This document shows positions 1-8,916 of a DNA stretch of 64,000 bases, in pieces. Position 1 is the first letter of the stretch, and each line of letters opens with the position of its first letter. The translations under genes were made by a program, and so were the position numbers. This DNA comes from Athripsodes cinereus. Taxonomy: Eukaryota > Arthropoda > Insecta > Trichoptera > Leptoceridae. The notes beneath the pieces are model-generated. The model did not search any database. It had not been told where the DNA came from and saw nothing but the letters and a program-made list of their open reading frames with translations. Location of the stretch: positions 1,661,122 through 1,725,121 of the forward strand of contig OX388327.1 of assembly GCA_947579605.1 (NCBI GenBank), written 5' to 3'.

Positions 1-451
1 TCCAATTCTCCTTATATAAAATGTTCAATGAAACTGTTATCTCCCAGATATTTTCCACAGTCTTAGCTCTTAACTCAGCGCTTGCAACAGATGCCGATGT
101 AGTATTTCCATTTTGTCCTATATTTTTGTCACGTATCTGTTGTTGATAAATGGTCGTTGCTAATGTTTTCTGATGCATCTTCGCTGCACCGCCTTCAATG
201 GCTAAGAAAACAAATGATCCCAAGAGAGTATAAGCCAGGAGCAGAGCGAAAATACCAATGTTCGTGACTAAACCAGTTAATAAACCTTTCCTTTTTGCTT
301 TGTTGGTTTTAATACAAAAACAACATGTGGCGCTTGAATCTGAACTTAATTTTCTAGATCCATTATGGAACTTAGATAAGTCGTTCCCTCTGCTTTTCGT
401 GCTCTTTTTTTGAGTCCCGTACTGCATCTTCATAACTATATCTTTATCCAT
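1..451 (-). CDS. Two-pore-domain potassium channel (K2P), first coding exon, partial
   Basis: Read on the minus strand, this stretch is open from an ATG at 451 to the window edge, about 150 codons. An in-frame TGA lies roughly 13 codons upstream, so this ATG is the first possible start. The N-terminus is basic and hydrophilic, followed by a Cys-rich patch (CCFC), then a hydrophobic helix ending TLLGSFVFLAIEGG at about residues 70-90. That helix is typical of the first membrane segment of K2P leak channels, where an acidic EGG-like end leads to the extracellular cap. The rest (TVENIWEITVSLNILYKENW) fits the cap helices before pore loop 1. The protein would set resting membrane potential in the plasma membrane as a dimer. 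Pore signature and later exons lie outside the window. The family assignment is confident; the subfamily (TWiK/KCNK18-like in insects) is inference. Confidence 0.8.
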   Translation of the reverse strand, partial: MDKDIVMKMQYGTQKKSTKSRGNDLSKFHNGSRKLSSDSSATCCFCIKTNKAKRKGLLTGLVTNIGIFALLLAYTLLGSFVFLAIEGGAAKMHQKTLATTIYQQQIRDKNIGQNGNTTSASVASAELRAKTVENIWEITVSLNILYKENW

Positions 452-2822
452 GATTGCTTTCTTACTGTATTTCCTTTTATATTCTATTCAATTTCTTTTA
501 ATTTGCTTTTCTCTTCCACAAATTACTTTGAAATAACTTTCTTTATATCACAAAGCAGTACGACTCGGTATTATGTAACTGAATTTCTTCCAAGCTTCCA
601 GCGATTCCTGCTGAATAATATGAAACATTAATTATTTATTATTTTACATACATAAATATTATTAAATGCTTTGCACAATCTGTTTGTTGAATATAGTACA
701 AAAAAAAATACAAAATGTTTAGAATGTAATGTAAAATTAAAAAGAAATTCATGTATGGACATGAACAAACAAAATCTCATTATTAACGTTGTTTTTTTAT
801 TAAACAAATATTCCTCTTCAAAGCTGTACATCGTTATTCGAAATTTAACCAAGTTAATCGTAAGTCAGTTAAAGGAAAATTTAACATCGTTATTCATTAT
901 TTTAACATTATTTTTTTGGATGGTAACATGAGCTACATATAATGAGCTATATGTAGCTATATCTACATATAGCTACATATAGTTATATTTAATTTTAGAA
1001 GTAAAAAATGGAAAACGTCTTCCGTGTTTAAAGGTTGAATAAGCAATCCATGATTTTTGAAAAAGCTAGGAGACTCTCCTTTTCCGAAAACGGATTAAAT
1101 AAAATATTTTAAGTTTTTTTTTAAGATTAACTTTGAACTTTATCACAATTTAGCTCATAATATCCAAAGCACAGAAATTCTGGAAAAATATCTTGTTTTT
1201 GGTATTAACATTTAGCGCTAATTTAAAAATTAATTTATTTTTATAATATTTATAGTTATAAATGTGTAAATATTAAGAAATAAATCAAAGTCTAAAAAAT
1301 ATGTACCACACCGATTTTTTTTTAACAGCCGTTCTTACCTAAGGTACAAATTAGATTTAGCTCTAGTGGTTTCAGGCAACAATTTTTAGTAGGCGCAGAG
1401 AAAATTATTCAAATAATTAATGAAATAGCTTTATTAATAAATATAAGACAAAACTTTATATGCAAAAATATTCATGGGTATAAAAAAATAGTATGTTATC
1501 ACATATAAATAAAATTTAAGTTGTATTTATTCTATAAATTGAATTTATTTATTTCCTTATTCAAAAACAGAGCGAGTGCGGTCTCTCGTCCGGCTACTAG
1601 GCACGCCGTGGGCCTTCTGAATCTGAAAATTTGTGAAACTCGCTATATTCTTGATTATTGCACATAATAACGTTATATATGTAGTATGCATGGTAAACAA
1701 CATACCATTTTATTATAAAAATAAAAAAAATGGTTGAATTATAAACATTTTCTATAATTTTTTGATAATGAAATTTATTTTTGATGTGTATGCAGTTTGT
1801 CATAATAATTAAGAAAATCCAAGGGTTGTAAATAAATAACTCAAGGTGTATTATAAAATTCATGATATTTTAAGATTAATCTTGGTTTTAAATTTTTATT
1901 AACATTCTTGTATTATTAAGGATAATTTATTTAAAATAGCACCACTCAACGTATCATCTTTGCGACGGTAATCTTCAAAAATTATTTTCACTATATTCCT
2001 CGCAGCAAAATTAAACTAAAATGATAAAATCATATTTCTAAATGTTCAAAATATTATATTAATATAAAAAATAATATACATGTGATCCAGAATTTAAAAT
2101 ATTTAAAAAATAAAATGGTTGTAATTTTGCTAATTCGTTTGCATGAAATCACAAAGAAGGGGTGTAGAGCCCTCTTAACTATAAATATTCTAAAAATTAT
2201 TAGTGCGAATAAAATCAAACAAAGTGTATTTATAAAAAAAGTATGTCAGAATATTGTAATATTTCATAAATTCTTTAAATGAACTAATTTGATAAAATCT
2301 AATTTCATCATAAAATCATTGCTAAAATATGGCTTTTGAACATAATGGGTTTAACAAAAGTTAATTATTAATATTAAAATGATTTAGTTAAATCACTATA
2401 ACTTTCACTGTATAAATGGACTTTGTCCATCTTCTTAACTTACATAGATAGATAGATAGATAGATTTATAGGTAACTTAGAAGTTTAAATAAAAAACGTT
2501 AATTAACTGCGTTAAAAAGTTATAAACTTATTAACCAGTTAAAGGTTAACGCCTAGTTCTGTATCTCTTCCATAATAATATGTGGACCGTTTTCCCTCTG
2601 TGTTTTTTCAACTACAAAAAAATACCAAGTTTTTTCATTCTTCACAAATATACAACATAATGAAAAAGTCGTTGTTGATATTAAATAAAAATCCTCGTGT
2701 CCGAGATAAAATAACGAAAGATTTCAAAGGCAAACTATGTTAGGAATCTCAATCAAGCAGTCCACAGTTTTTGTTTGAAGGCCCCTTTTGAAAGACGAAA
2801 ATATTTGATATTTATTTCATTA
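452..2822. other. AT-rich non-coding stretch upstream of the K2P exon
   Basis: No reading frame here looks like a protein. It may hold the 5' UTR, introns or promoter of the K2P gene, but no splice or promoter signal could be fixed. A small GC-richer patch (about 1570-1620) stands out. A GATA microsatellite lies at 2445-2465. Confidence 0.4.
928..990. repeat. Short alternating/palindromic AGCTACATATA repeat
   Basis: AGCTACATATA-like units repeat in both orientations, so the segment can fold on itself. Simple-sequence origin is likely. Confidence 0.5.
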
Positions 2823-2967
2823 CTAGCTGTCCCAGCGAACTTCGTACCGCCTCAAAATCAATGAATGAATAATATTTTTCATCTCTTTACAAACTCCCGT
2901 GATTGTCAAAGTGTGTCATCATATAGTGTAAGAAAATAGAATTCATTTATGTTGAACAATTATACTC

Positions 2968-3336
2968 AAATGTGGGGACTGTAATAAAGTATACATAGGA
3001 CAGACGTTTAGGAACTTAAAAACTAGAATTGACGAGCATCGACGATGTATTACCAATAAAAAAATTTCGGAATTTGCAAACTATATAATAGAAACTGACC
3101 ACTCTTTTAGCAACCATAGTTTAAAATTATTACATACACACACATACCGACCAACTTTGACAGCACTGGAAGCAATAGAAATTAATAAAAATAATAACTC
3201 GACTAAAACAGCTATTAATAATAATAATCTTCCGAATTCGTCTCCCTTACTACAACAGCTATTCCCTATCTCATATTCCAAGAACTCCACGCCTGAAACC
3301 AACACGACCCCGCCTACCCCTACACCTTCACTGTAA
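2968..3336 (+). pseudogene. PLE C-terminal GIY-YIG endonuclease fragment
   Basis: A 122-codon frame open up to TAA at 3334-3336. It begins with a CxxC pair (KCGDCNKVYIGQT), in which VYIG is the YIG half of the GIY-YIG motif, followed by FRNLKTRIDEH with the catalytic-type Arg, and SEFANYIIETDHSF with a conserved His. The tail is low complexity (Asn- then Thr/Pro-rich). This order matches the C-terminal nuclease of Penelope-like elements. It lacks any start and the whole reverse transcriptase, so it is a 5'-truncated relic, though its remaining frame has no stop. Confidence 0.8.
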
Positions 3337-3388
3337 ACCCTAACGAACTTTTGTATTTGTTTTTGTTTTATTCAGTATAGATCAGCAC

Positions 3389-3434
3389 CTGATGATGCGA
3401 ACTCAGAGTCCGCGAAACCGGTCGTGCGTTAGTC
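3389..3434 (+). ncRNA. Hammerhead-ribozyme-like motif in PLE 3' region
   Basis: CTGATGA at 3389-3395, an extra T, a hairpin closed by GCG/CGC (3397-3413), then GAAAC (3414-3418) and a downstream GTC. This is the order of the hammerhead core. Hammerhead motifs are known in Penelope-like elements. The extra base after CTGATGA is not canonical, so catalysis is uncertain. Confidence 0.45.
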
Positions 3435-3584
3435 TTACTCAACAGTAACACAAAACAAAATAATAATAAATATTTATTTTATTTTATTTGATAATTTAAT
3501 TATACTTAACTCAGATTTGTTTATGAATTATCTGCTCTACGTAATTTAATTATAAAGGTACTAATTTATACTATCTATACTATA

Positions 3585-3660
3585 CTATACCCTCACGCCG
3601 TGTCCCAAGTGGGGTAGGCAGAGAGAACGGAACGCCAAACAGATCTATCTCTACAGCCGT
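3585..3660 (-). mobile_element. RTE-A 3' end fragment
   Basis: Plus-strand text CCCTCACGCCGTGTCCCAAG then GGGGTAGGCAGAGAGAACGGAACGCC matches the 3' end of the RTE at 57645-60703, preceded by the same (TATAC)n-type tail. Heavily 5'-truncated. Confidence 0.75.
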
Positions 3661-3679
3661 TTTTTTATGTTTCCTAATT

Positions 3680-3994
3680 TATTTATTGTATGGATAACGA
3701 TTCTAACTTGAAAATGTATAAAAAAAATATTCTATATAGGCCAAGCTATAAAAAAACATTATCGTTGATTTTGTATATTTTTCCATGTTGCATATTTTAT
3801 TGAAATTAAAAATGTATGGCGTAAATAATTTTCTTAAATTTTCCCGTGAATTTGTAAGATATTTTAATAGCCTATCAGCTATTCTGGACGGAGAAGAATC
3901 CAACAATTCAGAGATCATTCAAATCGGTACAGACATTTTTGAGTTATAAATGGTGTAACTAACACCACCTTCTTTTATATTATTATTATATAGA
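3680..3994 (-). mobile_element. Helitron-like repeat fragment
   Basis: Minus-strand sequence starting TCTATATAATAA at 3994 matches the element at 45606-46151 through the stretches TTATAACTCAA, GTACCGATTTGAATGATCTCTGA and ATAGGCTATTAAAATATCTTACAAATTCACGGG-like sequence. No protein is encoded. See the better-bounded copy at 45606. Confidence 0.55.
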
Positions 3995-4149
3995 TTAAAC
4001 AAAAAATGTAATAAGGTTTTTGTAACAACAACAGACGAAATATCTGTCGCGTATTTTCGCAGTAAATTGAAAATAGTTATAATAACCTTACAGACATCTC
4101 GATTGGAGAACCACATTTATACCTATTACATATGTAACATTTTGCAAAA

Positions 4150-4345
4150 TCTGGAAATCTACAGGTTCTCTCATTCTTTTCCCTGTTTTCATATACCTCT
4201 AAAAGACGAGTGTTCAAAAATATAAAGACATTTTAAATTCTGCGAAGAGTTTTGCCATCCATCCTGAATGTCTTAATTTTTCGATGGCACGGAGAAGACA
4301 ACAGGATATGCTTTGATGGCATAGAAGTAATTGTAGTAGAAGTTT
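4150..4345 (+). mobile_element. SINE-T copy, diverged
   Basis: Shows the family landmarks in order: TCTCTCATTCTTT, GTGTTCAAAAATAT, AAGACATTTTAAATT, TTTTGCCATCCATCCTGAATGTCTT, GGCACGGAGAAGACA and a decayed 3' end ending in TAGTAGAAG. Confidence 0.6.
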
Positions 4346-4777
4346 AATACCTATCTTCATAATTTTATATCACAGACATTATCAAATAAGATTTTATTTG
4401 CAATATCAAAAGTTCCAATAATGAATTTGACATTATTCCGAGAATTGTTTATCAAAAGACTTGATCATAATATTTCAACTAAGTACACGAAGTAAAACAT
4501 TGTAATATATTCTAAATTGTCTTTCAATTGCTTTTAAAGACTTCCAAGAAATTCTTATTTTTCATTAAACTCATCTTAAAACTTTTATGATATAATAAAT
4601 AATAATAATAAATCTTCAGAGACATCATCACGTTTCAATGTCAAAATGCATCCGGTGTCTTCTGATTGGTTGTTTCTCGTTTTCGTTAACGTCTTTCAAA
4701 CCGATAAACATAATGCAGAAACAAGATCAACTTGTCAGCAACACGTTTTAATATTATTGCTACTACTACGAGTACTT
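4346..4777. other. No gene seen
   Basis: AT-rich sequence with a short AAT run near 4593-4610 and no convincing coding or repeat family match within the window. Confidence 0.35.
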
Positions 4778-4796
4778 CTATACCATCACGGCATAT

Positions 4797-4858
4797 CTAT
4801 AAAAAAGCAAAAAGATAAAAAATCACAAAAGAGGCATCATCAAAAAGAAACAACATAT
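4797..4858. mobile_element. Short A-rich insertion inside SINE-T
   Basis: Contains CACAAAAGAGGCATCATCAAAAAG, which recurs near 57335-57365 and 50710-50745 beside an AAACAGCGAGACAG-type stretch. It interrupts the SINE between CGGCATAT and CCCACA. Probably the 3' UTR relic of an unidentified retroelement. Confidence 0.5.
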
Positions 4859-4981
4859 CCCACATGTGGAACAGCCAGCAGACCAGCTGCATAAGATCAA
4901 CATATAAGCTGTCCTCTCTGTGCCAATATAAAATCAAGACGTTCAGGATGGGTGGCAAACCTCAACGCTGAATTAAAGATG

Positions 4982-5354
4982 TTCATTCATTCATCGCCCT
5001 CAATGCTCCTATCGGGAGCACAGGGCAGAAACCAGCCTCTTCAATACAGAGCGACTCTGTGCCAATTGCGTCACCTCTTTCCACGACATTCCCTGCGCTC
5101 TGATGTCGTTGTCATAGGAACGGTGTATTGTGAATGAGGGACTCCCAGGCCGACGGAACCCTTGCGGACGGAAGAACAGTGCTCTTTTTGGCCAACTATC
5201 ATTGGGAATTCTCAGAACATGTCCCAGCCAGGACCATTGTCTCTCCTGTATTACGGAGATTACAGATCTCCGCTGGGTGCGCCGGCGCACAGCATCATTT
5301 GTGACATATTCATACCATTTGACATCCAAAATCCTTTCTAAGATACTATTATGA
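4982..5354 (-). pseudogene. RTE-B C-terminal fragment
   Basis: Minus strand from about 5329 to 5009 encodes the end of an RTE-type polyprotein: VRRRTQRRSVISVIQERQWSWLGHVLRIPNDSWPKRALFF and GFRRPGSPSF. The WSWLGHVLR...GRPR-like pattern is the usual C-terminal signature of RTE reverse transcriptases. Copies with the same sequence lie at 24895-25510 and 30772-31078. The insertion is bounded by 11-bp target duplications (4971-4981, 5355-5365). The catalytic reverse transcriptase is absent. Confidence 0.8.
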
Positions 5355-5467
5355 AATTAAAGATGCAAAATGTCTTAATTATTTCAAACACCTGCCTTTT
5401 ACAGGACACCCAAAAACTTACAGAGAAGAGTGGGTGGTCAATTCTTTACCGGGTGCTCCACGGGATG

Positions 5468-6692
5468 GACTGACTTAATATTATTACTTACCACATTTAA
5501 CCTTTAAATCTAATTATGCCATGTTTTAAATTATTTTATTTTGGAACGTTATCCATGGACATTGAAAATGATCACTTAAACCAACTTAGAGCCAATTCAT
5601 TAGCGTTGTGACGCCTTTCTCACTTCTATCGATCAGATTTCACATTTTGTAAACATGGTTCTCCGTTCAAAATGTCTGATTTTGCCCTCTGCGCGTTTTG
5701 CCCTAATCCAGCTTGGCAATAAAAAATTTACAATATTCTATTTTTTTTTTCGATTTTCTGTTGTTTTTTTTCTGATTTTATCGACGAACTATGTATGGTT
5801 TAATTGAAATTGGTCTATAGACTCATTTGAGTGTCCCCCTCCACGGAAATCTTTAGTAAAAGGCGAAAGATTTATTCGTATTGAAGGGAAACCAGAGTAT
5901 TTCAAATATATAATAAGACTTATTATAAAGTTTAATTTATCTACCGACGGTTCTTAGTGGAAGTTCATATCATTTAAAAAAAAATTAAGACTTATTATAT
6001 TTCTGATTCCTTACTGTTCCTATATAATATAATGTACTCAATAGTTACACGGGACTATTTATAAATATTTTAAATTTTGTTAAGTATATAATTTAAAATA
6101 AAATAAGGTAAATTGAAAGTAAGTAAAATGTAAGTGTTTCTTTCTACTATAAATAATTGATGGCAAGAGAGACGTCTTTTTTACTTATCAGGTCATTATC
6201 AATTTACTACGTGTGCACCGACACATAAGTGTACAAAGTTAATGCTGATACAATCAATGAAGTGGCAATGCTATTTCCGTTAAAAATTGTCTTGTTAAAA
6301 AATAATTATAAAGTATGTTGCTATCAATTTTTACGCCAGCAACACAACTACAGCAACACTTATACTATCAACAATCAATATCATTTTTTATATTTATATC
6401 TATACATGTTACCTATAATGTAATGTATATACATATACTTTATATTTTATCATAATGTCAAATAATATTTGAGGAATCACAACGGCTGAAGTCTCGTGTT
6501 GTAAAAAGGAAGCGGTTGCTTTCAAAAAGTGACGATACATTTCCTGTTTTCATTTTAGTCACTTTGGCACAGGTTCACAATTTACTTAACATACAATCAT
6601 ACATCCACATTTTATTTCTTTGAGACTACATTTTATATTTTTCGCACTTAAAAAAATAACAACAACACTGCTGGGTTAGGAAAATATAATAT
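5468..6692. other. Non-coding stretch with a PLE-end-like motif
   Basis: No gene seen. 5942-5972 carries ACCGACGGTTCTTAGTGGAA, matching PLE-associated ends at 6917, 21852, 38336 (inverted) and 57228 (inverted). 6165-6205 carries GAGAGACGTCTTTTTTACTTATCAGG, which recurs at 23508 and, diverged, at 46330. Confidence 0.45.
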
Positions 6693-6840
6693 TATATCTA
6701 CGTACTAAACACTGCATAGGTTAAAATTGTATATCTACGTACTAAACACTGCATAGCTTAAAATTGTATATCTACGTGCTAAACACTGCATAGATTAAAA
6801 TTGTATATCTACGTGCTAAACACTGCATAGATTAAAATTG
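6693..6840. repeat. 37-bp tandem repeat, four copies
   Basis: Four units of 37 bp (148 bp exactly), each containing ATATCTACGT then CTAAACACTGCATAG. Units differ by one or two bases, so the expansion is recent. Confidence 0.9.
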
Positions 6841-6904
6841 GAGAGGTGGCTCACTAAAAAGTGGTGGATTGGAGAAAAAAAGTTAAGAAACACCTGCCGT
6901 AAGG

Positions 6905-7135
6905 AAAATGATAATTTTCAACCGACGGTTCTTGGTGGAAAATCATGTTGAATAAATTATTAATAAAACACTTATTTAAAGTATATCCACTGTGACACTA
7001 TTTATAATATTATATTAGTCACCAACTTGTAATTTCTTTACTTTTCGCTAGCCTGATGATGAGAGCGGAAGCTCTTGAAAACCGGCTCGCGTCCAATAAA
7101 AAAATCACAGTGGATATACTATAAATTTATTTATA
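6905..7135 (+). mobile_element. Penelope-like terminal repeat with inverted flanks
   Basis: Starts with ACCGACGGTTCTTGGTGGAA, then TAAAACACTTATTTAAAGTATATCCACTGTGAC. It then holds a hammerhead-like core and ends with CACAGTGGATATACTATAAATT, the inverted copy of the earlier segment. The locus at 57085-57255 has the same parts in the other arrangement. The structure fits the partly inverted terminal repeats described for PLEs. Confidence 0.65.
7053..7093 (+). ncRNA. Hammerhead-ribozyme-like motif
   Basis: CTGATGA (7053-7059), one extra T, stem II GAGAGC/GCTCTT closed by a GGAA loop (7061-7076), then GAAA (7077-7080) and GTC (7091-7093). The stem has one G-U pair. Related copies lie at 16719 and 57118. 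Confidence 0.45.
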
Positions 7136-7482
7136 ATTAATGATAATATTATAATTGTTATGTTGATACTAGATTTTTAACTAATTTAATATGATTGTCC
7201 GCTTTCATTCCTCTATCACAATATCAAATTATTTTAAACAAACTTAGAAGTTTTGTGAAATTACTGATTTCGTCAATAGCCTACAATACTTTAACATTTT
7301 TAGTATGTATTTATTTATTACATAATAATATTATATACGTACGTCATTTTCTTTCTTCTTATTACGATTCCTTCTCAGTATCTTTATTGTTTCAACGTGT
7401 CCGTTCTTCAGTAATATCATGAACTTTTTTCAGCTGTCGTTATTATTTAATTATTTGTCATTCTTTGTGACGTCATGTTATT

Positions 7483-7503
7483 GATGATGATGATGATGAT
7501 GAT
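7483..7503. repeat. GAT microsatellite
   Basis: About seven GAT units, resembling the tail left by RTE-B insertions. Confidence 0.8.
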
Positions 7504-7734
7504 ACTGATGAGTTTGTTGTTTTCTTTTTTCTTCTAAATAACCAGCTCAGTCCTTTACATTATTTGACATATTATTCTGAAACAAAAAGAAAAGAACGCA
7601 TAAAATATCGTTTTTTGTTAAATTTACAGCATGTTGCATACGTTAATATTATTCTTATTATAATATTTTTTTTACAAATACACGCCCAACATCCTCACAG
7701 CAAGCGATGTCATGAAGGTGGAGTAAAATATATT

Positions 7735-7930
7735 AGGTTGCCGTTAACCTGGCGATAGAGTCACAGACTTTGAATAGAGAGATTATGGGTTCGAATCCAA
7801 ACTTTGCCGACCTACTCCACTTTACAACACAAGCATATTGTTTATTTTGAGGGTTTCTTGATGTATTTGGATTTATGTCAAAAAGGGAACCGTGTATTTT
7901 TCAAATTTATTTGCTTGTGGAATTGATAGA
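7735..7930 (+). mobile_element. tRNA-derived SINE
   Basis: The first ~78 bp are tRNA-like: a box-A-like TTAACCTGGCGATAGAG and a perfect box B GGGTTCGAATCC, closing with GCCGACC that pairs partly with the start GGTTGCC. A non-tRNA body follows (CACTTTACAACACAAGC onward). The anticodon region does not fold cleanly, so a working tRNA gene is unlikely. The 3' border is approximate. Confidence 0.6.
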
Positions 7931-8377
7931 GTGGAGTTGATTTTATGAATTACCAATAAAATCAAAAATTAAGAAAATTTCGACTTGTTGATGTTTGTAA
8001 CTGGACCCTCGATACATAAATATTTACACATATACCTACATGTATTCACACATTTGTAATAAATATACAGTGTTGCTGTTTTTATACATGATTTAAAAAA
8101 AAAATCTTTTTTTTTTCACATTGTAGACGCAGAATCCCACTAAAAATTTAATATTGTTTATTTTGTATTATTATTTCTACTGGAATCCCCACTAAAAAAA
8201 ACTCTAATATTCAAATTGTGTTATTTAAAGAGAGTTGATTTCATCAAAATATTCACAAGCCACTAAAACAAAATCGTTACTTTCAAAGAAATTTTGCATA
8301 TCCCTGAGAAGTCCATTATACTTTAAGTATACAGAAACATCTATGGAAGTACTATCAGAGAAAAAATGTATCTCTCT
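7931..8377. other. No gene seen
   Basis: AT-rich sequence with short A and T runs and no recognised element. Confidence 0.35.
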
Positions 8378-8480
8378 ATACCATCACGGCATATCCTACA
8401 AGTGGGGTAACTAGCGGATGAACTGCATGCAACAAATACGCAAGATTTCCTCAAAATTAAACATTCAAGATGGGTGCAAG
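8378..8480 (-). mobile_element. SINE-T 3' fragment, diverged
   Basis: ACCATCACGGCATATCCTAC then AAGTGGGGTAAC and ACATTCAAGATGGGTG follow the family order on the minus strand; the middle is decayed. Confidence 0.6.
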
Positions 8481-8554
8481 AATAAGAATTATATCTTCTT
8501 ATTTTGCCAAAAAATTAATAACAGTTTTTTTCGATGAAATGATCTATCTTTCTT

Positions 8555-8800
8555 TTCCCTCACGCCGGATCCCAAGTGGGGTAGGCAGAGAGAACGGAAC
8601 GGCGTATAGATCTGTCCCTACCTACCTCTTACGCCTCATTCATGCAACCTCTCATGCACGCACGTCGTTTTCTTTTACTCAACACACGGCTATCCTAGAG
8701 AATTTGATCTACATGACCAAGCCACGATCTCGGACACCCGCGCTTTCTTACACCCCTTCTTTCAGACAAGTATATCCTCTTTGTCGGTTAAATTAGAAGA
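8555..8800 (-). pseudogene. RTE-A C-terminal fragment
   Basis: Matches the last ~245 bp of RTE-A read on the minus strand, including the stop region (CACGCCGGATCCCAAGTGGGG) and the coding part near ACCAAGCCACGATCTCGG. Many small differences from the 57.7-kb copy mark it as an old relic. Confidence 0.75.
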
Positions 8801-8916
8801 TATATTTCATAAAAGTTGATAAATATCACAACAGTAGGTATTAATGTATACATCAATGGCTTGTACATTCTTGGAATTATATCATAATTTATAATACAGC
8901 CGTACCGTATACTCAT

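Larger units (their letters stand above)
2967..3497 (+). mobile_element. 5'-truncated Penelope-like retroelement
   Basis: Flanked by the 9-bp direct repeat AATTATACT (2958-2966 and 3498-3506), with an uninterrupted version of the target at 52345-52515. The insert holds the GIY-YIG end of the PLE protein, then a 3' region with a hammerhead-like motif. PLEs are retrotransposons with a reverse transcriptase and usually a C-terminal GIY-YIG nuclease; the reverse transcriptase part is missing here. Confidence 0.75.
2823..3570. mobile_element. Dispersed repeat (CCAGCGAACTTC type) split by a Penelope-like insertion
   Basis: 2823-2966 and 3498-3570 together match one continuous repeat at 52345-52515 (shared CCCAGCGAACTTC, CTTTACAAACTCCCG, TTGAACAATTA, AACTCAGATTTGTTTA). 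The break falls exactly where a 531-bp PLE fragment sits between two copies of AATTATACT. The host repeat has no recognisable protein; its class is unknown. Confidence 0.7.
4778..5467 (-). mobile_element. SINE-T copy split by two insertions
   Basis: The family consensus can be read across three pieces: 4778-4796, 4859-4981 and 5355-5467 (ending CTTTACCGGGTGCTCCACGGGAT, the 5' end on the minus strand). The gaps are a ~60-bp AT-rich piece (4797-4858) and a 373-bp RTE-B fragment (4982-5354). The second is bounded by 11-bp direct repeats AATTAAAGATG, which is SINE sequence. Confidence 0.8.

Noticed and set aside
7735..7812. Functional tRNA gene
   Set aside because: Box B is perfect but the cloverleaf, especially the anticodon arm, is poor and a SINE body follows.
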